DNA from: Daedaleopsis sinensis
Taxonomy: Eukaryota; Basidiomycota; Agaricomycetes; Polyporales; Polyporaceae
Assembly (NCBI GenBank): GCA_033807695.1
Contig: CM066302.1
Span: 744,001-808,000, forward strand
Reading direction: 5' to 3'
Length of the DNA stretch: 64,000 nucleotides
Part shown: piece by piece, positions 12,919-27,939 of the stretch
Layout of the letters: each line of letters begins with the position of its first letter
How positions within the stretch are numbered: position 1 is the stretch's first letter
Notes under the pieces: generated by a model
Databases searched by the model: none
What the model was told of the DNA's origin: nothing
Seen by the model: the letters and a program-made list of their open reading frames with translations, nothing else
Position numbers and translations under genes: made by a program

Positions 12919-13318
12919 GCGCTCCTCGCGAGTCGTGACATGCCAAGTATGCGGAGTCGGAGTCGGAGGATAGTTATCACCCGTGCCTGTTCGCTTTGTA
13001 CTTCTTGATAGCAGGTATCGTATATTCTTGACCGCGCTGGGCTGCTAGCCCGGGCAAACTCACCTCCAGTTGGCTAGTTAGACATGTACTGAGAGCGGCT
13101 TGGTGATGTTGGCCACGGTGGTGCACTTGGGTGTGTCGCTGAAGAGAGCTGCCGCATTCGGCACGCTGATACATCCTGACATCACAGCCACCGTGATCGG
13201 AACAAGTATCCAGTGCTGCGTCTGTTCAACCTCGCAACCGCTGCTTCTCACGTCCACTCTCTGCGACACTCACCGTAGCAAGAGTCTCTCCGACTTAGAG
13301 AACTATCACGACATTATC
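12919..13318. other. Spacer before the phospholipase C gene
   Basis: About 400 nt with only weak frames. It probably contains the 3' UTR of the membrane-protein gene and the promoter of the phospholipase gene. Confidence 0.4.
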
Positions 13319-15263
13319 ATGGTTGCTCCTCTCCTCGACGAGTATCTCGCGAAAGTGACTCGAGAGTCCGGTGACACGGGCAGTTATCAGGTTGGCAGTT
13401 ATAATCATAGATTCGCCTGTGCGATGCTAATCCGTCCATGCTAAACTCTAGACGTGTGCCGATGTTCATAGAGAGCCCTACTTGAAGCCATTTGTATTTG
13501 ACGGATCTCATCCCCTGACCAACTACTTCATATCGTGAGTAAGCACGACAACTTCCGGGAGATGTGGTCTGACTGAACCACTCGTGTCTAGATCGTCACA
13601 TAACACTTACCTCGTCGCGAACCAGCTATGGGGCAGCTCGTCTCCCAAGTCATACACGACTGCCTTACTGGGTGTTCCTCCCACTCGTCCTCCTGCTCGT
13701 TGCGTCGAGATTGACGTCTGGTACACCAAATCTGGGCCGGTGGTTACCCATGGACATACCTTCACCAAGTCTATCTCCTTCAGGGTATGGCGGTGCATCC
13801 AGCTCTACTGCTCGAATATGCACTCACCGCGGCTTCCTTGTAGGGCGTATGCGAGGCGATTGGCGAGGCATTCACGGCGAATGATCTACCCGTCACGGTC
13901 TCGCTCGAGTGTCATGTCGACTATGACAAGCAGCCCGAGCTCGTGCACATCATGAAGGAAGTGTGGGGAAACAAGCTCGTCACAGAGCGCATCCACAGGA
14001 ACGTTATTGAGGTTGTTTCAGACCTCGTCCATCATAGCCACACAGCTGTCACGCCTGATGACCTCAAGGGACGTATATTTCTCATGGTAGGTTTCCGCAT
14101 CGCTCCGTCGCGCGAAGACTGTGCTGACGCTCGCGATCGCGATAGGTGGAATGGTACCCTGCTAAGGTCTCCGACCTTGTCAAGCAAGGCGACGAGGGCA
14201 GTTCGGGCTCCTCCTCGTCCGACAGCGACTTCAGCGACTCCGAGGAGTCCCAAGAGATGAAGAAATGGCGTGCTGCGCATCCCAAGAACAAGACCAAGAT
14301 CCATCCGGACCTCGCCGCGCTCGGGGTGTATGCGTCCAGCATCAAGCCCAAGGGTAACTGGATCACGCGCGGTGAGTAGCCGCCGCTATCCGCAGCACCC
14401 CCGGTCTACGAATCGCGAACTGACGGCTCCGGCGCATGCTCGCAGAGATCGAGGACCCGCTGCACGCGCTGATCAACGTCTCCGAGACCGGGCTGACAGA
14501 GCACCTCCCCGTCGCGTTCCCGGACCTCGTCGCGCACGGCGCCAAGTACCTCCGGCGGTGCTACCCGCGCGGCACGCGCGTGCAGTCGACGAACATGGAC
14601 CCGCTCCCCGCGTGGCGCGCGGGCACGCAGGTCGTCGCGCTCAACATGCAGGTGTGGGACCTCGGCATGCAGTTCAACGGCGCGCTCTTCGGGGGCACCC
14701 AGGGCTGGGTGCTCAAGCCCGAGGGGCTGCGGGGCGGGCCATCGCGCAACGGGGAGAAGGCGTTCAAGCTGCAGGTCATCGGCGCGGACGACGGTGCGTG
14801 CAGATGCGCTTTAGGGCGGATGTGAGCATGAGGTGCTGACTGAGACCGTGTTCTGGACCGTGATTGTGACAGTCCCCCATCCGTCGAACACGAAGAACCT
14901 CGCGACGTACTTCAAGTGCGACCTGTGCACGCCCGCTGAGAGGCACAAGTACAAGTCGAAGGTGGTCGAGGACCACGGCGGCGATCCGTTTTGGGACGAG
15001 GCGATCGAGTTCAAGTATGAAGACGGCGAGCTGATCTTCGTCAGGTCAGTGCAATATAATATTCTGTCATTGTCGCTACCTTCGGACTGATACATTTGCT
15101 ACCTACCAGACTGCGTCTGTACCAGGATCGCTGGGGAAAGGACGAAGAGATCGCGACTTTCACCGCGCAGCTGGACAGGCTCGAGACCGGGTTCCGATTC
15201 TGGCCTTTAGTCGACGGTGAAGGCAGCATGACTGAAGGTCGCATTCTCGTGAGGTTGTTCTAG
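13319..15263 (+). CDS. Phosphoinositide-specific phospholipase C (X, Y and C2 domains)
   Basis: Eight exons (13319-13390, 13452-13534, 13592-13784, 13844-14086, 14146-14371, 14446-14793, 14873-15044, 15110-15263) give 496 aa. The X box has both catalytic His residues: His55 in SSHNTY and His105 in HGHTFT; Glu91 and Asp93 (VEIDVW) match the Ca2+ ligands of PLC-delta. A Ser/Asp/Glu-rich linker (~[17 protein letters not shown]) separates X from Y ([16 protein letters not shown]), and a C2-like domain ([16 protein letters not shown]) ends the protein. Reaction: PIP2 to diacylglycerol and IP3 at the inner plasma membrane. The N-terminus starts almost at the X box, so the PH and EF-hand regions of classical PLC-delta are missing. 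Intron 1 begins with a weak GTTGGC donor; the start is the least certain part. Confidence 0.87.
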
Positions 15264-18104
15264 CCAGGTGATGTACTGATTTGGAAATGTACGAATGAGT
15301 GTCGATTGATGAATATAGTATTGGTGAACGTATTTACCCGGAAGGCACATAGATATGTCCCTGCTCATAGAGATGCCCAAACCCACTCAGCAACTTGATG
15401 ATATTAGGTGCATGGCAGAGGTGAACCACGCCCTTCCCTTGGTCGGACCCGAATGACCGTTGGAGGTACTAGGCTTCATTTGACCAGAGGGCACAGTAAA
15501 GGTTGCGAGGTAGGGATGTTAGTAGTGGTAGTAGGACTTCGCGACTTTTCGTGTATAGCTCGCGCGTACTTTGTCTTGCTCCTAATGACACATCGCTCAT
15601 ATAGAAGCTACGACTCGGCGTTAAAATATTCATACCTGCGCGTCCTTAGACTGAGAACCTCGCAAGCCTTGTGACGGTACAAGATTGTGGTCGGTGTGGC
15701 CCGATAAGTTGCTCGCCGCCATTCGAGCTTGAAGCTTAAATCGTGAACGTTAGCCTAGAGCATTGTATCTGGGTTCCGTGAGCCTATAAACCGTGATGCA
15801 GGTCGAGGGAATACAGGCGGACCTTCGGAGGTGATCATGAGCTCGAGGGTGCGTGACACTGCCAACTGAGGGGAGTAGAAGGGAGTAGACGCCCTGCCAC
15901 CCGGCTTGTTTCGAGCTCCGATGTTACGGGTGACTCACAAGCCACTACGCCGCCGGGACTTTCCGGAAGCCTACTAAATTTACGAAAGACCTGCAGATCT
16001 AACTCCTCGACGTCCTCTCGTTCGACGACGACCGCGAGGATGAAGAACTGCGTACCATCAGCTCGGCCACCTATCTGACAGCATTCTATCTGTCGGCCCT
16101 CGTAAGCAGCTTTTTCCCTCCCATCGACAGAGCAAGTCTATTTACTCCTTTCATCTTATAAGTAGTGGTATACTTCTCACTGTCATTGGATTCTTGGTCG
16201 AGGCTATGGTCTTGTCTTGCTCGTTCAGCCGGATCCGGTAGCCGTCTCTTAAGCTGTCTTCTACGCGACGGCGGCGTACCTACCTCAGCGATGCCTCGAG
16301 GCTCAACGTCGACATCTGTGGCGAGCTATGAAGCAGTGGATCTCAACTCTTCTACATGTCGTCTTTGTTTGATCAGTTCACAGCAACTGAAATTCTGGCA
16401 GTGCTTCCCCTCCTTTGGTCACGTTCAAGCGTTGCGACCTCGGTGGGCTCATCTCCTTTGTTCTGACTTTGGCGCGCGTGCGATACTGATTCCGCATACC
16501 GGGTGGTCTATAGACGACGAGGATTACGGCACAATCGTACATGACCATCTCCTCACTCTCTCAGGCTCTCACCCGAAGGCACCCGCACTATAGAGAGACG
16601 TGGGTCTCATTGGCACTCGTCCGTCGGCACGACGGCACTTGCAATTGCTATACAGGATGCTCAAGCACGGGTCCCCGACGCCCGTAAACACTTTAAGGCC
16701 TACATCTTTGAAGCTCCCGATCTTATGGTGCGCCTCTGGTTCATAAGCCCATCCTAGGGTGTACTCACTCTGCCGTCGTGTGGTAAACAGGATGAGAGAT
16801 ACGATCTCCTCACAATCCGAAACCCTCCCCTTAAGGCACTCCCGAGCTCGACGGGCAGGTCTGAAGTCTTGGCATACTCGCGCCGCGGGTTCTAGCGTGG
16901 CTTGGCTGAGAAATAGTAAGTTCAGCGTGAGCATATACGGACATTAAGGTGCGCGACAGATATCGTCGTGACAGGGGACCGTGTAGCGGTGATAATTTTG
17001 CTTGCATGCTCTCGTATGCAACACACCGGACACTCGGAGCAACAGCTGCCACGTGTGATATCCGTAGGCTTCATCGGTAGATGTCATTGACTGTGCCATT
17101 ATACGGGTTTGAGAAATTATCATTATCTCCCATGCTCGCTTCCTAGTATATTCAACTGGTCAGCGCTGTCGCCGTGCCAAGCAAAATAAACCCATACATC
17201 TTCTCCCTACGACCCAGGTAGTAATCCGAGAGAGGAGTCTTAGCGAGCGACATGTGGAAGTCCCGTACGCTTGTGGTGGATATAGATATCGGTGAGTGGT
17301 TTGCTCGAGTGGAGAAACCCGTCTTAACTATTGAGTACGACAGACTCCGACTATAACAACAAACTTACGTAGCAACTCCGGTCAGTTGCGTGTGACAGTG
17401 ACATGGGCCACTCTTCCTTTGCATCCGCTCTTACTATCACACCCCTCGGGATCGCGCCATCGGAATACGGATGATTTACTCGTGCCACGGCTGCTGAGAG
17501 TTGTTTTGGCAGATTATCCATTCCTGCCATTGGATCTAGGTACGACCTCCATTTGAAACACTCGAGCGATGGCTGAACGAACTTATCACATCTTCTGAAG
17601 ATTCTACTCTGAGTTCGCTGCAGTGGAAGCAGGTAGCGGCGACCTGGTTTTGAACAACAAGCTACCGATTTTCGATCGCACGTCGACCCTTGGCGTGCAC
17701 ATGCTCGACTCACTGGGTGGGGATGCAACCAATCCGTTGGTGCAAGTATTGTTACCCATCGCAATACACAGTCCATACTATATTTTGCTCATGCTGAAGA
17801 GCTGCACCTCCGAGATTGCCATGTGACTCCTTGTCCAGGGCATCCGTATACCGACCCGAGGTATGTGTCTCACTTATAACGACCGATACCACTCGGCTGA
17901 CTTCTTCGCCCCTTGTCTTTTAGCTTTCACGTTCACAGAACTGTACTACCTCCATCACCGAAGGACACACACCTCTGGCCCACGGCGTTCCAGTGCAGTG
18001 GATTTTAGTTACTGTGTCTGCTACCACTGCTCACTGTCCTCCCTGCAACGCATGGTTGCACTCGAGTACACCGATACCGCATACCACGCACGTTGAGTGG
18101 CATA
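15264..18104. pseudogene. Tract of decayed coding fragments (possible F-box-like remnants)
   Basis: Nearly 3 kb with no intact gene but several stretches that read like protein in shifting frames. Near 16010-16100 there is a run around LLDVLSFDDDREDEELRT, which resembles an F-box N-terminus. Near 16590-16740 a run around QDAQARVPDARKHFKAY is seen, and near 17560-17850 runs around WLNELITSSEDSTL and AEELHLRDCHVTPC read in the LRR style of fungal F-box proteins. Stops and frameshifts interrupt all of them. I infer one or two inactivated genes; the family assignment is tentative. Confidence 0.35.
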
Positions 18105-18250
18105 CACGGTACGGAGAAGTTCAGAATATCTCCTCTGCGATTGGCCTCTCCGCAGCGCAAAACTTCCGGGTTGAATATCCAAGTCACACTGGGTGTGCGC
18201 GCACAGCGTCTGGAGTGTCAGCGACCGCGTTGTTCAGCTCGAGTATAAAA
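18105..18250 (+). promoter_or_regulatory. VP-A promoter: shared peroxidase module and TATA box
   Basis: The module CACGGTACGGAGAAG ... CTGCGATTGG occupies 18105-18144 (-224 to -185 from the ATG). It matches blocks at the same distance in the other peroxidase genes. The ATTGG end is an inverted CCAAT box. TGCGCGC at 18196-18202 fits the metal-response consensus TGCRCNC. TATAAAA lies at 18244-18250, 85 nt before the ATG. Confidence 0.6.
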
Positions 18251-18328
18251 TAGGAGGAGCGCAAACGGCAAAGCTCCCAGAGCACTCAGCATTCACAAGC
18301 TCGTCTCCTCATCGGTACATACTCAACA

Positions 18329-19788
<1,460 letters not shown>

Positions 19789-20224
19789 TTGTGACGTACC
19801 TATCAACGGATCTCAACACCCGTCATCGGCTTTGTGTCTGCGGTACTGTATCTGTAGAGCTCGCATTGCGCGAGTGTTATGAGGGCCTTCATGCTGTAGG
19901 GAAACATGAAGTTGAAGAATCGACCATTTAACCGGTCCGTGACGGTCATATCAGTGAAAAGTCGTCGCTGGTGGGGTAGTGCCGGCACGCACAACGACGC
20001 ACCCGGACACCACTGCATAGCATGAATAATTGCCCCGGTCACCCACCTGTTGAGTACTATTGTGGCTAGAAGTGTCTGTTGGCGATGAGGTTCAGTACTA
20101 ACTTGAATGAGTGCTGAATCATCCTGCTGATACTGAGCGCTAGCCGCAGCGCTGAGTGCTATGCGGGCGCCAACACGTCTCTCTTCAAGTTGGACCGCGA
20201 ATCGATCGCGCCCAGGGCCCTCCG
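19789..20224. other. Spacer between VP-A and the Kin1-like gene
   Basis: About 435 nt. A minus-strand frame crosses it but shows no motif. It likely contains the VP-A 3' UTR and the promoter of the kinase-like gene. Confidence 0.4.
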
Positions 20225-22155
20225 ATGCCACCTCAGACATATCCCTCCCCAGCGAACGGGGACCGCGATCAGCGTTACGACGATATCCGGCATGGCCGCA
20301 CCGAGGGCAGCTCGTCAGGCAAATCGCGTAGCAGAACACGGATACTCGGGGATTACACCCTCAGCAAGACCCTCGGGGCGGGGAGCATGGGCAAGGTGAA
20401 GCTTGCGCACCACAACATCTCTGGCGAGAAGGTGAGCAGGGCCCGGTTCCGCACGCTGTCTGCAAACATGATCTCCCGTCCCAGCTCGCAATCAAAATAC
20501 TCCCCCGCGTGTCCCCCAGCGGAGGCTCTGCGGCAGCACCGACCTCAAACGCAGCGGCGAAGCAAGCGTCCAAAGACGCCTTGAAGGAGATAAGGACGTT
20601 CCGGGAGGCTGCACTGTCGATGCTCCTCCACCACCCCTACATCTGCGGCATGCGCGAGATGATAATTCAACAGGACCACTACTACATGGTGTTCGAGTAC
20701 GCCAGTGGTGGCCAGATGCTTGACTACATCATCAGCCACGGTCGTCTGCGGGAGCGGGTTGCGCGCAAATTTGCGAGGCAGATTGGGAGTGCACTGGATT
20801 ACTGTCACAAGAACAACGTGGTGCACCGCGGTACGCGAATGTTCGCTTACTCGTGCTTCTTTCTCACCCTGTGCCAGGTCTGAAGGTCGAGGACATCCTC
20901 ATCTCGCACTCGGGCAACATCAAGATCATTGATTTCGGTAATTCCAACCTGTACAACCCCGCCGATCACCTGGCGACATTCTGTGGCTCACTCTACTTTC
21001 CTGCGCCGGAGATTTTGAACGCCAAGGCTTACACCGGCCCCGAGGTCGATGTGTGGACTTTCGGTGTAGTCCTCTACATCCTCGTCTGTGGCAAGGTACC
21101 ATTTGACGATCAGAGCATGCCCGCGCTTCATGCGAAAATCAAGCGCGGTCTCGTTGAGTACCCCGTTTGTTTGAGTGCAAGTGAGTAGCTCCATCCTGCG
21201 CCCATCTCGCTAACGTGCTCAGAATACCCGTCCAGAGTGCAAGCATCTTCTCACGCGCATGCTCGTTACCAACCCATCTGCACGCGCTTCCTTGTCGGAA
21301 GTCCTTAACCATCCATGGATGGTTCGCGGCCATCGCGGCCCCGCCGATTCCCACCTGGTTCATCGGGAACCATTGCGTGCGGACGAGCTCGATCGCAGCG
21401 TGATCAAGGGCATGAAGGGCTTTGAGTTCGGGACGGAAGATGAGATCGAGCAGAAACTAATCGAGGTCCTGGTGTCTGACGCATACTACCGAGCAGTCCA
21501 GCATTGGAACCGCAAGCGAATGCCAAACGGGCGCAATGGACACTCTCGCTCGGGAGAGTCGTTCTCCAACTCCTCGCTAGCTATCTCGCATGATGGCAGC
21601 TTCAACTCCACCACCACCATGGTTGAAGGACTCGGATTTCCCTCCATGAAATCTAAGCAGTTCTCCGGATTCATCGACTTCTACCGACGGAAGCTGTTCT
21701 CCACGTCGTCCTCTCCACCAAGTGTACCCCGAGCACACTCGCCGGCTGGCTCGCAGTCTCATCTGTCTAAATCCTCGCTCCTGGAATCCGTTCGCGAGCC
21801 GGCCGATCCCACATATGGCTTCCACCCTCTCATCTCCGTCTACTTCCTGGTCCGCGAGAAGCAGGAGCGCGAGAAGGCTTGCGGCCCTGGCCAATTCGCG
21901 AGCTCCCAGCTTTCTCTGGAATCTACACGACCGGAAGCAACGCCGTTCGTCCTATCGGCGGCGCGCAAGTTGGGGAGCATGCTGGGCGGAGGGGGCGACT
22001 CGCGCCCTACGTGGGCACCTACCAAACGAGGCAGGACTGGTGCAGTGTTGAGGTGGTCGACAGGCACTGCGTTCAACGCGAAGCCGCTCGGCGAGAGGCT
22101 GTTCGGGAAGACAGAGGAGGACGAGTTGGCTGAGCGGGAGAAAGAGGAGCTATGA
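20225..22155 (+). CDS. Kin1/MARK-like protein kinase with altered catalytic loop, probably inactive
   Basis: Exons 20225-20431, 20485-20830, 20878-21180 and 21236-22155 give 591 aa. The fold matches fungal Kin1 kinases: [11 protein letters not shown] loop, Lys73 in [27 protein letters not shown] Asp203 and CGSLYF.APE. The catalytic loop, however, reads HRGLKVED: the HRD Asp is Gly185 (codon GGT, split by intron 2) and the Mg-binding Asn is Asp190. The DFG is followed by NSNLY instead of the usual LSNLY, and the conserved AECKHLL reads AKCKHLL. The frame ends at TGA 22153-22155, just before a recognisable C-terminal Kin1 segment (see 22190-22431). Family role: cortical polarity and exocytosis kinase. 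Here the changes suggest a pseudokinase or a decaying duplicate, since a fungus normally keeps one active Kin1 elsewhere. Confidence 0.78.
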
Positions 22156-22189
22156 ATAGCGCCGGCGAGACGTTTACGATGAGCTGCAG

Positions 22190-22431
22190 GGGAGTTCAAG
22201 CCCGTGTACTTCAAGGGTCTATTCAGGCGAGTCTGAAATGTAGCCCGTTTCCTATTCTGCATTCTCATTCACATCGGTGGGTGCAGTGTTGCGACGGCGT
22301 CGACAAAATCGACGAACGCCATTCAAGCGGACATTAGGCGTGTCATTGAACACATGCCCGTGCAGTACGGCGAGACGAAGACGGGTTTCGAATGCATCCG
22401 CATGTCGTCCATTGACATCTCCTCACTCTAG
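22190..22431 (+). pseudogene. Detached C-terminal (KA1-like) segment of the Kin1-like gene
   Basis: Reading 22190-22226 joined to 22287-22431 gives a segment with EFKPVYFKGLFS, then SVATASTKS, DIRRVIEHM and TGFECIRMSSID, the pattern of the C-terminal membrane-binding region of fungal Kin1 kinases. It is in the same frame as the upstream kinase but is separated from it by TGA at 22153-22155 and TGA at 22180-22182; I found no GT-AG intron that removes both and keeps frame. The intron inside this segment would be GC-AG (donor CAG|GCGAGT). I infer a once continuous gene that lost its C-terminus to stop mutations. Confidence 0.5.
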
Positions 22432-22962
22432 CCCGCGTACGGAACACGCAACTCCCGTCCGTCCGGTCCCTCACGCTCGACAACACGATCGCCTTTCCGT
22501 TCCCATTCTACAGCTACCCAGGGTTCGTGCGCCTGGTCTCGCAAGTGGACACCAACATCCACGCGCCCGGGGAGAACCCGGAGGAGCTCTAGGAGTTGGA
22601 TGTGGCAGGAATCGATTGGATCCAATTCCTCATGCCCTCGCAGCGACAGCTCCCGTCGCTCGCGCTCGTCAGCGACCAGCCCGTCGTGTACTAGCTAGTA
22701 TGGGCGCGCCGATCTTTGACCCGAACACTCGCAGAAGCTGTTAGAACGATGAACAGAGCTAGACATTGATTGTACACCTACAAACAAACATGGCCCATGC
22801 GCATGAACCCTAGCAGACCCCGGTATCGCGGCGCTCGAGGATCTCGTGATCGTGACTTGAAAATCAAATCAGAGCTGTGCGTTGTCTGGTGGGTATGAAA
22901 AGGCTGACGCACAATTTCCATTGCGGCGACGCATTCTCTCCTCACTACCACCACTATCACCC
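22432..22962. other. Spacer with a small coding-like remnant
   Basis: At 22455-22590 a plus-strand frame reads VRSLTLDNTIAFPF and PGFVRLVSQVDTNIH, then TAG. It continues after the stop to about 22694 (PVVY then TAG). This looks like a broken LRR-like fragment and has no start or splice context. The rest is the promoter of the GST gene. Confidence 0.35.
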
Positions 22963-23805
22963 ATGCCAAAACCAATAATATTCTACGACATCCCGGGTAG
23001 TGTCAGAGGAAAACTGGAGGCGTGGTCACCGAACACCTGGAAAACGAGGTTAGATGGCTCGCTCGTCGCGCAGATATCGATCTGACTGTCTCTTCATAGA
23101 TTCTGCCTGAACATCAAAGGCATCCCATACCACACCGTCTGGGTCGAGCTCCCCGACATCGAGTCCCTCTGCAAGAAGCTTGGCCTGCAACCGGTCGAGG
23201 AGTGGCCCGCGCCAGGCAGTCCCCCCATCTACACTCTCCCCGTCATCTCTGACCCCAACACCGACACCGTCCTCGCCGATTCTGCCGCCATCGCGCGCTA
23301 CCTCGACAAAACCTATCCCAACACCCCGAGGCTCATCCCCGCCGACGCCGATGCGCTGATCACGGCGTTCGACGACGCGTTCTGGGGCTTGTTCCCTCGG
23401 AGCACCACCGCACCCCTTATCTACCCGCTCGTGTTGCACACCCTCCGGGAGAAGAGCAAACCGTACTTCCGCCGGACGCGAGAGGAGGCTGGCGTCGACC
23501 TCGCGGAGCGCACGCCGGAAGAGCGAGTGCCGTACTGGGCCCTGATGCAGAAGAGCATGCACAGGTTCACGGGGTGGCTGGAGGCAGACGGGACGGAGAA
23601 ACTGTTCTTCATGGGCAACGAGATCGGTATCACGTATGCGGACATCATTCTCGCGAGCACGCTCATGTGGTTCAAGAAGCCGTACGGGGCGGAGAGCCAG
23701 GAGTGGAAGGATATGTTAGGCTGGGATGATGGGCGGTGGGGGAGGTTCATGGCAGCGTTCGAGAAGTATGAGGCTGTGGACGAGGGAGAAGATCTTGAGG
23801 TCTGA
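22963..23805 (+). CDS. Glutathione S-transferase, fungal etherase-like (Ure2p/GTE-type)
   Basis: Exons 22963-23048 and 23100-23805 give 263 aa. The thioredoxin-fold N-terminal domain is evident: MPKPIIFYDIPG, SPNTWKTRFCLN carrying the region of the catalytic Ser/Cys, TLPVISDP with the cis-Pro of GSTs, and DSAAIARYLD, the glutathione gamma-Glu binding Ser-Ala. The alpha-helical C-terminal half follows (ITYADIILASTLMWFKK). This wording matches basidiomycete GSTs related to bacterial LigE/LigF beta-etherases, an assignment made from memory. Role: glutathione conjugation or reductive cleavage, often in detoxifying aromatics from wood. Its place among ligninolytic peroxidases fits that role, but co-regulation is not shown: the shared peroxidase promoter module is not seen upstream. 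Confidence 0.85.
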
Positions 23806-25194
23806 AGTTCGAATTAGCGTGAACTAACTGAGAATGTTAGACCATGTGGCATTTCAACGTGTACGAAGAGTTGTATTTCGAGCTGTTACGGTCGGCGCGA
23901 TATCCGCAAATTTAAGAAATCAAGATGAGCTCGGCAGATGTTCCGACCTGTGAGCTTACTGATAGCTTACTAGACTGAGCAGCCGACTCAACATTCGCTC
24001 AACATTCGGGAATCAGGCCTCTCGGTTGGTGGGTTATCGATACCCTAGCCACTTCCGGTCCGCCAACTTGAACGAGCATATAAACACGCGAGCGCGTGAC
24101 TACGGCAGGTCATGACTGGCATTCCTGAGTCCTAGAGAATGTAAGCATCATCAGCGAAGGGTTGGAGAAGGCTGAGACTCAACTTGTACGTGTTTGGTAG
24201 CGGTGGTGGTCCCCTTCGCGAACGGAATTAAGCAGTCCAGGTCACCTCCTCGGAGGCGCTGACACAGTTGGTCCTCGGTCACTTATTCATACATGGCAAA
24301 CACTGTGGTATTAAATTTGAACTGGCTGGAAGTTCGCGAGCTCATACATACATATAGACTTCATATTCTCCCTCCGGGCCCCGGTGGTGGCACGGTGGTG
24401 GGGCAGACTTGCGGCTGAAGGAAAGCAGTGGGGCCTTGACCTGGGATACGTAGTATAGATCCTTGACCGTAGCCTGTTGCCAGTATAAGAACACCGAATG
24501 CTTGGTTACCTTGACTCCTGCAATGAATTTGATCCGAGTCAATGAGTTCCGAGTGCTCAGTGGCAGCGGGTCGAGGTCCGAGGAAGAGGCTGCCAAAAGA
24601 GGAGGGACTAAGTCGGAGCGATAAGCGCCCCGGAGTCATCCGGATCTATCCGGATTATCTACCTGTTGGCGCCCGACTGTCCTTGACCCCGAACTTCAAT
24701 GTCTCACTACTAGTACTATCCTGCGATGCAACTGGACTCGTTCGTGCACGGAATCCTACACAACATGCTATAGCTTCACAGACTTTGCATCTTGTGTCGA
24801 TCCGGGCCTCCTACTAGTACGAGGACTCGGGGATGGCGACGAACGGTTTGCATGTCGAGATGACTCCGAAATTCGAATCGGACAACGATTCAATTAATGG
24901 GTGAGAGGTCAATTCTATGCGTTCGCGAATGTTCTCTTACCTTCTAGCTCCCACTCAGATACGGTAAGACCTCAGGGTGGCAGTAGGTAAGAATGTGCTT
25001 CAACTTCTCAGCAGCCCCGAATGCCCTGATACCCTCAAGAAGCTGATCATCGGCGTACGGAAGACCGACATCTGACCCGCTGGGCTCTGCAAGACTAAAG
25101 ATCCAACATGTCTATGGTATGGTGGGCGGATTTCAGTGAGTCCATTCGGGGTTGACTAATTATACACATCGCTTTTGAGCACTAAGATAGACGT
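23806..25194. other. Intergenic; contains a diverged partial copy of sequence from the next repeat arm
   Basis: About 1.4 kb without a gene. The stretch 24990-25080 resembles 25600-25690 inside the repeat arm: both carry CTTCAACTTCTCAG and, some 40 nt later, a GAAG.TGATCATCGGC.TACGGAAGA word. This is an older partial duplication. The remainder shows no structure. Confidence 0.4.
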
Positions 25195-26212
25195 GTGTTT
25201 GTGCTTATTTGAACGAGCTCTCTTGGTCACACTTTGGACGCTCGTGCGTTAAGACTCACGTCGTCCGGGACCACAACACCTCCGCCGATGAGCAGGCTGC
25301 CACTCTCAATGTCTAAATCTCTCTAGTGGGACACTCTAGGCTTGCATACGCACCCATACTTATATCATACTGGAGAGCATCAGTTGCAGTTGTTGACCAC
25401 CGTCAACTCCGAAGCAACTAATACTAAGGTCAATGTTTAACGTTGTGAACTTTGCAAACAGTGAAGCATGGACCTGCTAGCTCCGTCCTGGTCGCGAGGT
25501 GAAACCCAAGGTTCGTCACTTGCTCGACATTGGATGCTTACTCTCACTCCAATAGGGCGAACCGCCTGCACAGTGATAGATAAAAATACCGAGCGCCGCG
25601 CTTCAACTTCTCAGACTATAGCTACCGCAAGACGAAAAGTCCTCGAGAAGTTGATCATCGGCATACGGAAGAGCGCCATCCGAACTCTCTGTGGCATGCA
25701 CAAGTCTTCAAACTCAACCGCTCTTGAAACCCACAGCCGAGTGAGTTATTGTACAACTACCCATTGGTAACATATATAGACAATCCCGAACTGATCATTC
25801 ATGTCTCACAGAGCAACGACGTCATATTCATGCTAAAGGGAATATTTGCTATCTGGTCTCACGCAAATCGCTCACTGTGAACGGATGTCTCCTCCGGAGG
25901 CATTGACACCAGCACCCGCGACGACGGGTCCTGTGCCGTTGAGTCCACGGTAGTAATGTCCGTGAAACGGATACATAGTCATGCCGCTTCAGGTAATCTT
26001 ATTTATGCTTTGAATGGTATAGCCATCCATATGTTAGAGGCAGATTACAGCCCCCCGTGCCTGGGTACCCCGTACCTCCTGACATTCATCGTTCCCTAGG
26101 TCATTGAGACTGAATGACAACTTTTCTCTCGGTGGACAACGTGGCCCCTCTACAACATGTTCATGACATGGCGAAAGCACGCGATATCGTCCTCTCATTG
26201 GACGCAAGCTGA

Positions 26213-27939
<1,727 letters not shown>

